Shown: positions 50,819-60,366 of the stretch, piece by piece
Position numbering within the stretch: position 1 is the stretch's first letter
Layout: each line of letters begins with the position of its first letter
Source of the DNA: Gammaproteobacteria bacterium
GTDB lineage: Bacteria > Pseudomonadota > Gammaproteobacteria > Pseudomonadales > Pseudohongiellaceae
DNA length: 64,000 bases
Direction: 5' to 3'
Assembly (NCBI GenBank): GCA_002706685.1
Contig: PALV01000011.1
Span: 496,001 to 560,000 of the forward strand
The notes under the pieces: model-generated
What the model was told of the DNA's origin: nothing
What the model saw: the letters and a program-made list of their open reading frames with translations, nothing else
Database searches by the model: none
Made by a program: the position numbers and the translations under genes

Positions 50819-52450
50819 TTATTCAGTGGCGACAAGCTCAAAAATCAGCTTGTCGCCGTCGATTAATTTGAACTGCATGCCGCGGTAAGCGACCGCATCG
50901 TCCAGAACCAGCTCCGGCACGTGCAGCACACCGGTCGTCGAGTTAAAAACGCTGTGCTTGTCAGGCAGGCTGGTCAGACCTTTGATGCTCTCTCCGACAA
51001 CCTGGATGCGTACAGTTGGCTCCATGCGGAGCAGCCTGAACTGCAACTCAATATGCCCAAATTCAGCGGCATCAACCGCTGATGTCATCAGGTTGCTGCA
51101 CACATCAAAGCGATTGGCGACCGGGATGCCGGGAGTAGAGGTAACTGGTACGTAATTCAGGCCCAGCTTGCGTTGACCATTCTCCTCCAAGGTAAACACT
51201 TCGGCGTAACCAAATACACCGTTACCGACAACAGCCCCGCCGTATCGCAAACGTGTCAGGACCTCTGAGTTACCGCCCAGACTGTCGCGCGCGATGGCAC
51301 GCAGTCGCGTATTTCCGCCCTCAAAAAAAATAGTGGTTTGCCCGGAAGGGTCCACGTTTGACATGGCAAGCATGTCCGGCACGCCATCAAAATTAATGTC
51401 GGCCTGTCGCAAAAAGTAGGGTGTGTTACGCGCATTGTCAGGGTCCTGTACCAGACCTGACAGGCACACATCTGTGCTGTCCAAAAACTGCCGATTGCCA
51501 TTGTTGCTGAACAGTTGCATTGCTGTGCCACCGAAGTTCGCAGTGTAGGCGCTCATGATCAGGTCGCGGCGGTCATCGCCATCAATATCATAGGCTTTGA
51601 TTTCGATGATTTCGTATTTGTCACCGCTGACAAAACGTTGCATATCCGGCAGGTTAGTCACCGATGCGTTCACAAAATTACCGTTGCCTGGATTCCAGTA
51701 GATGCGGCTGGGCAGGGTGGCCGTACCTTGTTTGCGTCCGAATACCATGTCGACGTGGCCGTCACCATCCAGATCAGCCAGCTCTACCGCCCAGGCGAAT
51801 TCGCTGTTGTCAGCTCGTGTAATGTTGGCGGGCAGGCGTGAACGGTCCAGCTCAAATTGGGCATTGCCTTTATTGATCAGAAAGTACGGGCTTTTGGATG
51901 CATCACCCTGCGGCGGGTTGGTTACCAGAATGTCGATGAAACCATCGCCATTGATATCGCCGACTGCCGCATTGTGAGAGAAGTCAGACAAACCTGGCAA
52001 GCGGTCCGTGGCATCGGTAAAACCCTGCCCGGTACCCAGTAGCAGTTGATTGCGAAAGCCGGGGAAAGGCGCTGCATCCCAGCCATGGTCAGCAATAAAA
52101 ATGTCAGGGATGCTATCGTTATTGAAGTCCGCCACCAGTACTTCGCGCGCCCACTCGGATTGCGGTCTGTCGCCGGTCGCGGCGCGGAAGGTGTTATCTC
52201 CATTATTCAACAATATATGGCCGGGTTGCGCGCCTTGAGCCGGTCGGCTGATGGGGGTGTAGCCAGTGACAACAATATCGGTGTAGCCATCGCCGTTCAC
52301 ATCCTCAAAGTAAACGAAACGGTTGTCAGTCATGTCCGTGTTCATAATGAAATGACTGAACACCGTATTGCCGGCGGCATAGGTAGAACGTTGAGGTGTC
52401 TGGGCGTCAGCCAGCATGGAAAAAGGGGTGGTAAACAGCACTGACCACAA
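50819..52450 (-). CDS. FG-GAP/VCBS-repeat secreted protein; probable true start at 52493 is one base out of frame
   Basis: Repeats DVNGDGYTDIVV, DFNNDSIPDIFI, DINGDGFIDILV, DLDGDGHVDMVF, DIDGDDRRDLIM, DINFDGVPDMLA; ORF-track start is a TTG. Confidence 0.88.
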   Translation of the reverse strand: MWSVLFTTPFSMLADAQTPQRSTYAAGNTVFSHFIMNTDMTDNRFVYFEDVNGDGYTDIVVTGYTPISRPAQGAQPGHILLNNGDNTFRAATGDRPQSEWAREVLVADFNNDSIPDIFIADHGWDAAPFPGFRNQLLLGTGQGFTDATDRLPGLSDFSHNAAVGDINGDGFIDILVTNPPQGDASKSPYFLINKGNAQFELDRSRLPANITRADNSEFAWAVELADLDGDGHVDMVFGRKQGTATLPSRIYWNPGNGNFVNASVTNLPDMQRFVSGDKYEIIEIKAYDIDGDDRRDLIMSAYTANFGGTAMQLFSNNGNRQFLDSTDVCLSGLVQDPDNARNTPYFLRQADINFDGVPDMLAMSNVDPSGQTTIFFEGGNTRLRAIARDSLGGNSEVLTRLRYGGAVVGNGVFGYAEVFTLEENGQRKLGLNYVPVTSTPGIPVANRFDVCSNLMTSAVDAAEFGHIELQFRLLRMEPTVRIQVVGESIKGLTSLPDKHSVFNSTTGVLHVPELVLDDAVAYRGMQFKLIDGDKLIFELVATE

Positions 52451-52474
52451 TAGCTTTTTTATGTACGATCGGGC

Positions 52475-52483
52475 AAAAAAAAA
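52475..52483 (-). repeat. 9-T homopolymer between RBS-ATG and the FG-GAP ORF
   Basis: A9 on plus strand; separates ATG (52493-52491) from the downstream frame by one base. Confidence 0.9.
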
Positions 52484-52582
52484 CAGTGTTCATTTCGTAT
52501 CACCTTTGATCAGTAGGGTTAAAACCAATGACAATAACGCTCTGCACAAAGTTGATTCGATGTGCAGCTGTCAGCCAGACTA

Positions 52583-53770
52583 TCAGACTCGCGTGAAGCC
52601 GCTCGCTGACAGTCCCGGGAACACCAGCTCGCGCAATGTTCGCTGATCATATCCCATATGCAAATTCAAAACCTCTACTAATAATTGTCTAATATCATTG
52701 GTCGGCTGCAGATCCCGGCCATCGCGCAGGCTGTTCTCGCCCAGGCCCGGCCAGGGTCCGGTGACAGCGCTGCCCGAGGTGAATTTGCTGACACTGCCGC
52801 CCGCCAGAAACGCCACGCTCGCTGTGCCGTGATCGGTGCCCAGCGACCCGTTGACGCGAACCGTTCTGCCAAACTCTGTCATAACCACCACAACCGTATT
52901 CTGCCAGGTGCTGCCCAACCCGAGCTTTAGCTGTGCCAGGCTGGCATCGAGCTCGGCAAACTTGCGTGGCAGCGTGCCCTGTTCAGTACCCTGGTTGGCG
53001 TGGGTGTCCCAGCCATCGTTTTCCAGCACAACAATATTGGGACCATTGACGGCATTTAAAAAACTGGCTGCGGCGTCAACCAGTGCCGGAAATCCGGTAA
53101 GGCTTGCTTCGCTGTCCATATCGGTGCCAACAATCTCGCGCGCATTCAGGGCTTCCAAAAGTCTTGGCCTCAGAAAACTGTCCATGTCGTAGAGTTTTTG
53201 CAGGCGACTCAGTGTATCGCCATTCATCGCAGGCAATGTGGGCGGAGACCAGGACCCGACACTGGCCTCACCGCGCAGAATCAAGGGTACCGCCTGCCCC
53301 AATGCCATGGCCTGCTGCTGGGTCTGTAATTGCAGGGCCCGGTTCAGCCAGCCGGACGGATTGGGCATGGCAATATCCAGGCCGCTTTCCAGCACGTTCT
53401 GGCCGTCAAAATGGGAGCGCTCCCGGTAGGCGCTTGCCACAGCGTGCACGATGCCCAGTTCACCCGACTGCTGCAGTTTGAATGATTCTGTGAAAGCCGG
53501 GTGCAGCGCAAAATAGTTGTCCAGTTTCAGCAGGCTGCTGTCATCGGGAATCAGTGCGCCGCGATAACTGGCCAGGAGTGGATCGCCGTAGGGGATCACT
53601 GCGGACAGTCCGTCCATGGCGCCACGAAGAATGATCACTGCCAGTTTGTTGTTGCCGGAGATCCCGGTGCTGGCCCAGCTAAGGCCGGGGATGCTGCCGG
53701 CGCCTGCCAGCAATGCAGTGGATTTTAGAAATTGACGACGATTCAGAGCATGTTTGTGATGTTGGGACAT
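52583..53770 (-). CDS. DUF1501 family protein, Tat-exported
   Basis: 'NRRQFLKSTALLAGAGSIPGLSWA', 'VVVVMTEFGRTVRVNGSLGTDHGTASVAFLAGG'. Confidence 0.93.
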   Translation of the reverse strand: MSQHHKHALNRRQFLKSTALLAGAGSIPGLSWASTGISGNNKLAVIILRGAMDGLSAVIPYGDPLLASYRGALIPDDSSLLKLDNYFALHPAFTESFKLQQSGELGIVHAVASAYRERSHFDGQNVLESGLDIAMPNPSGWLNRALQLQTQQQAMALGQAVPLILRGEASVGSWSPPTLPAMNGDTLSRLQKLYDMDSFLRPRLLEALNAREIVGTDMDSEASLTGFPALVDAAASFLNAVNGPNIVVLENDGWDTHANQGTEQGTLPRKFAELDASLAQLKLGLGSTWQNTVVVVMTEFGRTVRVNGSLGTDHGTASVAFLAGGSVSKFTSGSAVTGPWPGLGENSLRDGRDLQPTNDIRQLLVEVLNLHMGYDQRTLRELVFPGLSASGFTRV

Positions 53771-53771
53771 G

Positions 53772-55178
53772 TCAGGCTCTCCACTGAAATTGAGGGCTGG
53801 CCAGCAAAAGTGTCAGCGCCTGCGTGCGGCTTTCCGAACGTCGCACTGCTGTCTGCAAGTCAGCGTCCTCGGGCAGGATCAACGGCGCGATATCGCGGGC
53901 ATCAAAGTCGGGACCCACCGCGCCGCCGACCATGTTGATAAACTCAATGCGTTTCAGCAGCGCATCGGGTCCGCCCCAGTGCTCGGCCTGTTCCGGCCAG
54001 CCAGCGGGAGAGGGGGCGGTAAAAGCGCGCTGGTTAAAGCTGGCCAGCGTATCGGTCAGGATCTTCAGCACCTCGTCGCTTAGCGGCACACCGGGCAGGG
54101 CACGGGTGGTGGACACCACAAAATCCTCGGCCGTCTTGAGTTTTTTCATGGCCGGATCCCAGGCCTCGTCCAGCTCCACCAGCGCTGTATGCAGGCTGGG
54201 CAGATCGCCCTGGGTTTGCGCAAACACCTGTGCCAGCTTTTCCACCGCCGACGCCGGTGGCTGGTCGGCAACAAAATGGCGAGCCAGTTTGCCGGCAATA
54301 AAGTAGGCAGTAGACGGGTGCCTGGCCAGGTCGCGCAGTGCGCTGATGCCCTGTTGTACACCCGTATTGAAATAGGATTTCCCCAGTAGCTGCTGGGTGC
54401 CCGGTTCATGCAGTACCGGGTAAAACACAAAGCTGCCAGGTGTCGCCTGCGGGTTGGGCAGGTTACCGTTTCGGGTTGGTACGTTCACCGTCCAGCCGGT
54501 CAGGATGCGGGCCAGTGCAATGACATCGTCCTGTGTGTAGCCGCCATCCACGCCCAGCGTATGAAGTTCCAGTGTCTCCCGTGCATAGTTCTCATTCAGG
54601 CCCAGCCCGTTACGCTGCTGGGCAGCCGTGGAGTTGGGCCCGATGGAGGTGATGTTGTCCAGGTAGGTCAGCATCACCGGATGGGTCGCCACACTGATCA
54701 GCATCTCTTCAAAACGGCCATTCATATTGGCGCGGATGGCTTCGTTTTCGTAAGCCAGTCCAGCGTAGAGCGTTGTAGGTTTGTTGGTGCCCAGAGAGAT
54801 ACTGAAATGATTGGACCAGAAGCGCACCAGGCGTTCGGCAAACGGTGTGTCAGATTCGATGGCCACGGCCAGGCGCTGATTGGCCTGCTCACGAAAGAAG
54901 GCGGCATTGCGTTCGCGAATCTCCCGAAACTGCTGCACTTCATTGGGACTCACGCGGCCGTCCTGCTGAATCATCTGCCGTGCGCGATAGTCGTCGTACG
55001 CCGTCTGAATCAGCCTCGCCGAGGGTTCCATGCCTTGATACCGGGGCGGCAGTCGGACGGCCAGGGGCAACTGGGCCAGCAGCCAGCCGCGTGGATCCGA
55101 ATCAATCTCCGTCAGCTCACCGGGCTGGATCCCCAGACCGAACTTGTTGGCGGCAATAAAGGATGAGTAGAGGGCCAT
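53772..55178 (-). CDS. DUF1800 family protein
   Basis: 'LVRFWSNHFSIS', 'NENYARETLELHTLGVDGGYTQDDVIALARILTGWTV'. Confidence 0.93.
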   Translation of the reverse strand: MALYSSFIAANKFGLGIQPGELTEIDSDPRGWLLAQLPLAVRLPPRYQGMEPSARLIQTAYDDYRARQMIQQDGRVSPNEVQQFREIRERNAAFFREQANQRLAVAIESDTPFAERLVRFWSNHFSISLGTNKPTTLYAGLAYENEAIRANMNGRFEEMLISVATHPVMLTYLDNITSIGPNSTAAQQRNGLGLNENYARETLELHTLGVDGGYTQDDVIALARILTGWTVNVPTRNGNLPNPQATPGSFVFYPVLHEPGTQQLLGKSYFNTGVQQGISALRDLARHPSTAYFIAGKLARHFVADQPPASAVEKLAQVFAQTQGDLPSLHTALVELDEAWDPAMKKLKTAEDFVVSTTRALPGVPLSDEVLKILTDTLASFNQRAFTAPSPAGWPEQAEHWGGPDALLKRIEFINMVGGAVGPDFDARDIAPLILPEDADLQTAVRRSESRTQALTLLLASPQFQWRA

Positions 55179-55283
55179 GGTCGTATGTTGCTCTTATTGT
55201 GAGAGTCTTAAATCAGTATACGCAGGGCCGATTATTTACCGTCGCACTTTAAGAAAAATATTTTTGAGCAGAAACTGGTCGGG

Positions 55284-55883
55284 TCAACGCGGGCGGGGTG
55301 GCATATGCCAGGCATAAACGAGCAGCCACAGACTGTTCACAAGAATCTCTGACTTCTGTGCAAGGGCCGTGGTGCCAATGTTGTAGTCGGTCTCCCCGTT
55401 CCAGACCAGCACCACAAATGTGGAGCTGCTGAGCAGAGCCATAAGCAGGGTAAACCTCCATAGCGCATCGCCGCGGTGCAGAAACACCCATAGCCACAGG
55501 AATATCGGGAACAGGCCCAGTTGCATGGCTGCCCCCAGGTTATGCGGAGTGCGGATGGTGTAAGGATAAAAAGCCACCAGAGTCACGCCGAAGGCTGCCA
55601 TGGTCAGCAGAAAAACGATCAGCAGGTCGCCGGCCGACTGACGCAGCTCATACAAACGCAAGGCAATCAGTAATTGTGCCAGAGCAATGGCGTAGAAGCC
55701 GCTGACCAGCAACCAGCCGGCGGGGCCAACCGCATAGATGCTCAGGTTGCGTTCCCACAAAACCAGATCGGGCCGCACGGTATGGATAAATACGGCAGTG
55801 ATGCCAAACCACAACACCAGGGCAAAGGTAAGCCTGCGATAAAGGATGTCGGAAAAACGTGTTGTTTCAGTCATGGTGCCCAT
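55284..55883 (-). CDS. multi-pass membrane protein of unknown function
   Basis: 199 aa, about 6 hydrophobic segments. Confidence 0.7.
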   Translation of the reverse strand: MGTMTETTRFSDILYRRLTFALVLWFGITAVFIHTVRPDLVLWERNLSIYAVGPAGWLLVSGFYAIALAQLLIALRLYELRQSAGDLLIVFLLTMAAFGVTLVAFYPYTIRTPHNLGAAMQLGLFPIFLWLWVFLHRGDALWRFTLLMALLSSSTFVVLVWNGETDYNIGTTALAQKSEILVNSLWLLVYAWHMPPRPR

Positions 55884-55967
55884 CGGGTGTCGTTGCTATT
55901 ATTCCTGCTCACTCAAATAGTAAACGCCAGGCTGTTGCCAAGCCATAGCCAATGGAGAGCCCCCATC

Positions 55968-57209
55968 ATGATCCGATTGCCGTCCGCCTGGCTGTTGCTT
56001 GCCATTGTGCTGCCACTGTCACTGCAGGCCCAGCCACGTTCCCTGCAAGAGGCGCTGGCCGACCCTGCAGTCCAGCAGGGGCTGGAGCAGATAGAGCAGA
56101 CGGCTGGTCTGTCGGCTCAACAGTTGGTCCAGATTGGTGGCATCATTTCACCGTCGGGCCAGGAACATGAGCGCGCCGCCGCCGTTGCCGAACTGATGCG
56201 CGAAATCGGATTGAGTGATGTCACAGTCTTAGACGCGCCAAATGTCACAGGCCGCATTCCGGGGCGTTCCGGTCAGGCGCTGGTGTTTGTGTCCACGCTG
56301 GATGATCTGGCTACCGTCGCCGAACACCAGCGCGCCGCTGATGGCCCACCCGTCATTGACGGTGATCGCGTGGTAGGGCCGGGTACCAATACCTCGCTGA
56401 CCACCATTGCCATGCTGTCTGCCGCGCGTGCCCTGCTGGAGCAGGGTGTCACGCCGGAACACGACCTGGTGTTTGCCTCGGTTGCCCAGGAAGAAACCGG
56501 ACTGGTGGGCATGAAGGCCCTGTACGAAGCTTATCGCGATCAGGCGGAGGGGTTTGTGGATATTCTGGGCGAGGGCAACAGTATCAGCTATGGCGCCCTG
56601 GGTATTCACTGGTGGCGTGTGCATGCCGAAGGCCCGGCCGGGCACACGCTCAATGGCGGCCTGCCCAACATCAATCAGGGCATCGGCCGCGCTGTTGACC
56701 GCATCCTGCAGATTCGCGATCCGCAGCTTTATGATGACCGGCGTACCCGCCTGAATGTGGCCATGCTCAACAGTGGCGCCGTGTTTAATCACAAACCGGA
56801 AACCGGCTGGTTCTCACTCGACATCCGCTCGCTGGATCCCGAGCACATCAACTCCATGGAAGCGCAGGTGCGCCAGATTCTGTCCGATGTCACCAATGAG
56901 TTGGGTATTGAGTTTCGCATGGAGCCGTTTTCAATGATGCCGCCCGGCCAGATCGAAGGTGCCCGCGACAGCGACCTGGTGCAGACCTCGCTGGCCATCT
57001 CCGAATACCTGGGCTCCACGCCCAATCTGTCCGATGCCGGTTCTGCCAACCTAAATGTCGCCATTGCCGGTGGCACGCTGGCGATTGGCATTGCCAGTGA
57101 ACGTGGCGGTCAGCGCGGTTTTGCCGACGAGTGGGCCAGTATTGATGTGGTGCAGCGCACGGCCAAGAACATATTCCTGACGGCAGTGACGGTGGGCGGG
57201 GCGCGTTAA
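55968..57209 (+). CDS. exported M20/M28-type peptidase
   Basis: Signal peptide 'MIRLPSAWLLLAIVLPLSLQAQ', 'SPSGQEHERAAAVAELMREIG', 'DLVFASVAQEETGLVGMKAL'. Confidence 0.88.
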   Translation: MIRLPSAWLLLAIVLPLSLQAQPRSLQEALADPAVQQGLEQIEQTAGLSAQQLVQIGGIISPSGQEHERAAAVAELMREIGLSDVTVLDAPNVTGRIPGRSGQALVFVSTLDDLATVAEHQRAADGPPVIDGDRVVGPGTNTSLTTIAMLSAARALLEQGVTPEHDLVFASVAQEETGLVGMKALYEAYRDQAEGFVDILGEGNSISYGALGIHWWRVHAEGPAGHTLNGGLPNINQGIGRAVDRILQIRDPQLYDDRRTRLNVAMLNSGAVFNHKPETGWFSLDIRSLDPEHINSMEAQVRQILSDVTNELGIEFRMEPFSMMPPGQIEGARDSDLVQTSLAISEYLGSTPNLSDAGSANLNVAIAGGTLAIGIASERGGQRGFADEWASIDVVQRTAKNIFLTAVTVGGAR

Positions 57210-57216
57210 TGCGTGC

Positions 57217-57390
57217 TCAGGAGGATTTGTTCAGGTTTTCCAGCTTGGCATAAATCGCCTCGGCCTCTTCCTGCAGGGCGGAGTAGCCGCGGATGTCCCC
57301 GTTGCGCTGCGCCTTCATGGCCTCGGACAGCTTGTCTTCATAGGCTTTCTGCAGTTTTTTCTGGGGATCGGCTTTAAACAGCTTGAACAT
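57217..57390 (-). CDS. small DUF6435-like protein
   Basis: 'MFKLFKADPQKKLQKAYEDKLSEAMKAQRNGDIRGYSALQEEAEAIYAKLE'; start at the internal ATG. Confidence 0.75.
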   Translation of the reverse strand: MFKLFKADPQKKLQKAYEDKLSEAMKAQRNGDIRGYSALQEEAEAIYAKLENLNKSS

Positions 57391-57600
57391 ATCGGGTTCC
57401 TGGCGGGTTTGGCCGCATCGGGTCAATGGGTGGTGATTTAACAGATCATTGTTGTATTAGCTTACGGCCGAAACCTCGGGGCAGATGACACAAGCCAGGT
57501 CTGGCGGCCGGGCAGCGCCTGGCGACTGCAATGCATCTGGACAAGCCCGACCACTGTCGATACCTTTGCTGAAATTGTGTAATCCCGACAGGACTGTCTC

Positions 57601-59001
57601 ATGAAGCCTACTTTCTCGTTTGCCTCCTTGCCGCTCGCTGCACTGCTGCTCACCACTGCGTTTAGTGCGCTACCCCTCACTCAGGTTCACGCTCAGCCGC
57701 CCGTTCAGGTGCCGGCTTCCGCACCTGCACATGTACATCCGCTGCCCACGCTGCGTGAGCAGGCGGCTGAGCAGCAGGCCTGGCTGGAGGCACGTATGGA
57801 CCGCGTATTGCCGGCGCTGATGAGTGAGTACGGCGTGGACATGTGGATACTGTCGATGCGCGAGTACGCCGAGGACCCTGTGTTCTGGTCCATCACCTCG
57901 CCAACCACTTTCGCTGCGCGCCGCCGTTCCATTTATGTGATGACCCTGCAGCCTGATGGCAGCGTCGAACGACTCGCCCTTGGTGGCTCCAGTCAGGGTG
58001 GTGTATTCGAAGCGTTTCGCTCGACCCGCCCGGCGCCGACACAGGATACCGGCGAGCTGGTAGGCAATGAACAGTGGCGTCTGCTGCGCGAACTGATCGA
58101 AGACCGCAACCCTGACAATATAGCCCTGAACATCGATGCCGAGTGGGCTTTCTCCGACGGCCTGCATGCCGGTGAGCGCGAAGCACTTGAAGAGGCACTT
58201 GGCCCCTATGTGGATCGCGTGATCCGCGAACCGCGTCTGGCCATGAACTATATCGCCCTGCGCATTCCCGAGATGATGCCGCGCTATCGCAAGATCATGG
58301 AGACCGTGCACTCAGTCATATCAGAGGCCTTCTCCAATGCAGTGATCACACCCGGCGAAACCACCACCGAAGATGTCATCTGGTGGATGCGCGAACGCGT
58401 GCAGGATCTGGGCTATCAGGTCTGGTTTCAGCCCTCGGTGGATGTCTCGCGTCAGGGTGATGGCCGTATCAGCGGCAATACCGTCATCCAACCCGGTGAC
58501 CTGCTGTGGACTGACTTTGGTGTGGTAGCAATGAACCTGCACACCGACACCCAGCATCTGGGTTATGTATTAAAGCCGGGTGAGACCGAAGCACCCGCCG
58601 GTCTGCAGGCCTGTCTGGCCGATTCCAACCGCATGCAGGAACTGCTGCTGGAAGAAATGGAACCCGGCCGAAGTGGCAACGACATTCTTGCCTCCACACT
58701 GTCGCGCATGGCAGCCGAAGGCATCACTGGTACCGTCTACACCCACCCGATTGGCGACCACGGCCATGGCGCCGGCCCGCTGATTGGCCGCTGGGATGCC
58801 CAGGAAGGTGTGCCGATCCGGGGCGACGCTTTGTTATTGCCGTCGACCTGGCACTCCATTGAATTACAGGCGACCCGTGCCATCCCCGAGTGGGGCGGTG
58901 AACTGGCCAACTGCCGACAGGAAGAAGAGGCCTACCTGGATGAAAACGGCGAACGGCACTGGGTGTTCCGACGTCAGGAAGCATTTCATCTGGTGTGGTA
59001 A
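57601..59001 (+). CDS. exported M24 family metallopeptidase (Xaa-Pro aminopeptidase-like)
   Basis: Signal peptide; 'GDLLWTDFGVVAMNLHTDTQHLGYV', 'THPIGDHGHGAGPLIG'. Confidence 0.88.
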   Translation: MKPTFSFASLPLAALLLTTAFSALPLTQVHAQPPVQVPASAPAHVHPLPTLREQAAEQQAWLEARMDRVLPALMSEYGVDMWILSMREYAEDPVFWSITSPTTFAARRRSIYVMTLQPDGSVERLALGGSSQGGVFEAFRSTRPAPTQDTGELVGNEQWRLLRELIEDRNPDNIALNIDAEWAFSDGLHAGEREALEEALGPYVDRVIREPRLAMNYIALRIPEMMPRYRKIMETVHSVISEAFSNAVITPGETTTEDVIWWMRERVQDLGYQVWFQPSVDVSRQGDGRISGNTVIQPGDLLWTDFGVVAMNLHTDTQHLGYVLKPGETEAPAGLQACLADSNRMQELLLEEMEPGRSGNDILASTLSRMAAEGITGTVYTHPIGDHGHGAGPLIGRWDAQEGVPIRGDALLLPSTWHSIELQATRAIPEWGGELANCRQEEEAYLDENGERHWVFRRQEAFHLVW

Positions 59002-59018
59002 TCAACAAGGGGCAACGG

Positions 59019-59933
59019 ATGGCTATACGGCCCTTTAAAGAGCTTGCCTGCCCACTGGATGGCGAGCCGCTGGTGCAGGAAGCTAACACCTGGCGCTGTA
59101 CGCAGGGGCACAGCTTTGATATTGCCCGGCAGGGCTACGTAAACCTGCTGCCCGTGCAAAACAAACGCTCCCGTGATCCGGGCGACAGCAAAACTATGAT
59201 TGTCGCGCGCCAGGAGTTTCTGGTCGCCGGGTTTTACCAGCCGATAGCCGACGCCGTTGCTGGAGTCGTGCTGAGTGGTGCTGACCCTTCTGCGGAATTG
59301 AGCTGCCTGGATGCCGGTTGTGGAGAAGGGTATTACCTGCGCCAGCTGGTGGCTCACAGCGGGTCTGCTTATAGTGGGGCTTCTCACAGTGGGGCCTCTC
59401 ACAGTGGGGCGGGGCAGGCATTGAATCTGATGGGCCTGGACATTTCCAAGTGGGCCGTGCAGGCTGCCGCGCGCCAGGACAAACAGGTCACCTGGGCAGT
59501 CGGCAATAATGCCAATCTGCCCGTTTTGTCAGCGACGCTGGATTACGTATTATGCATGTTTGGCTTCCCGGTGTATGGCGAGTTTCTGCGTGTGCTAAAG
59601 CCGGGTGGAAAGCTGCTGATGGTGGACGCGGGTGCTGACCATTTGCGTGAGCTGCGGGAGATTATCTACCCCACGTTAAAGGCAGCCCGTCCCCCGCAGA
59701 CCCAGCCGCCTGCCGGGTTTACGCAGGGCGAGACACAACAGCTGAGATTCACGGTTCATTTGCCCGATGCACAGCAGATCAGCAATCTGCTGATCATGAC
59801 GCCGCATCTATACCGAGCCAGCGCAGAGGGGCGCGCCAAAGCCGAACAACTAACAGAGCTGACAGTGACCGTGGATGTGCGGCTGAGCAAACTGGTAAAA
59901 GCGCAGCACGCCGCCGACCCAAATCAACAATGA
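59019..59933 (+). CDS. rlmA: 23S rRNA (guanine-N1)-methyltransferase RlmA family
   Basis: 'ACPLDGEPL...RCTQGHSFDIARQGYVNLLPVQNKRSRDPGDSKTM', SAM motif 'CLDAGCGEGYYL'. Confidence 0.92.
   Translation: MAIRPFKELACPLDGEPLVQEANTWRCTQGHSFDIARQGYVNLLPVQNKRSRDPGDSKTMIVARQEFLVAGFYQPIADAVAGVVLSGADPSAELSCLDAGCGEGYYLRQLVAHSGSAYSGASHSGASHSGAGQALNLMGLDISKWAVQAAARQDKQVTWAVGNNANLPVLSATLDYVLCMFGFPVYGEFLRVLKPGGKLLMVDAGADHLRELREIIYPTLKAARPPQTQPPAGFTQGETQQLRFTVHLPDAQQISNLLIMTPHLYRASAEGRAKAEQLTELTVTVDVRLSKLVKAQHAADPNQQ
59355..59414 (+). repeat. four 15-bp in-frame tandem repeat units within rlmA
   Basis: CACAGCGGGTCTGCT / TATAGTGGGGCTTCT / CACAGTGGGGCCTCT / CACAGTGGGGCGGGG encoding HSGSA-YSGAS-HSGAS-HSGAG. Confidence 0.9.
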
Positions 59934-59940
59934 GGACTGT

Positions 59941-60219
59941 ATGAAAGAAAAACTACGGCACATCTTTTCGCCGGTACTGGCCAGGTTCGAGAGTGGCGAA
60001 CCTGCCACCAGCTACCGCCCCTCCCACCGCAAAGTGCTGCTGGCGCTGGGCGTACTGTTCAGTCTGCTATGCGCAGTATCAACCTACCTGGCGTTCAGCT
60101 CCGATCAGCTGGCCTCGCTGCTGCCAGCGGTGATATTCGGGCTGGTAAGTCTGGTGAGCATTGTGGTGGCAACGCTGGGGAATGATACGGCTGTGGCGCG
60201 GATTTGGGGGTTGAAGTAG
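59941..60219 (+). CDS. small membrane protein of unknown function
   Basis: 92 aa, two TM segments, follows rlmA in same orientation. Confidence 0.65.
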   Translation: MKEKLRHIFSPVLARFESGEPATSYRPSHRKVLLALGVLFSLLCAVSTYLAFSSDQLASLLPAVIFGLVSLVSIVVATLGNDTAVARIWGLK

Positions 60220-60366
60220 GGGTATCGCATAGTGTTTAAGCGGAAGATGCTCATGTTTTGCTCTACACCAATAGTATGATTACTGATAAGGTTAATTGCA
60301 GTATGACGACAATGCGAAACACCGCCAGGCCGGCTATAGATTTTTGAAAACCGTCTTATAAACTTG

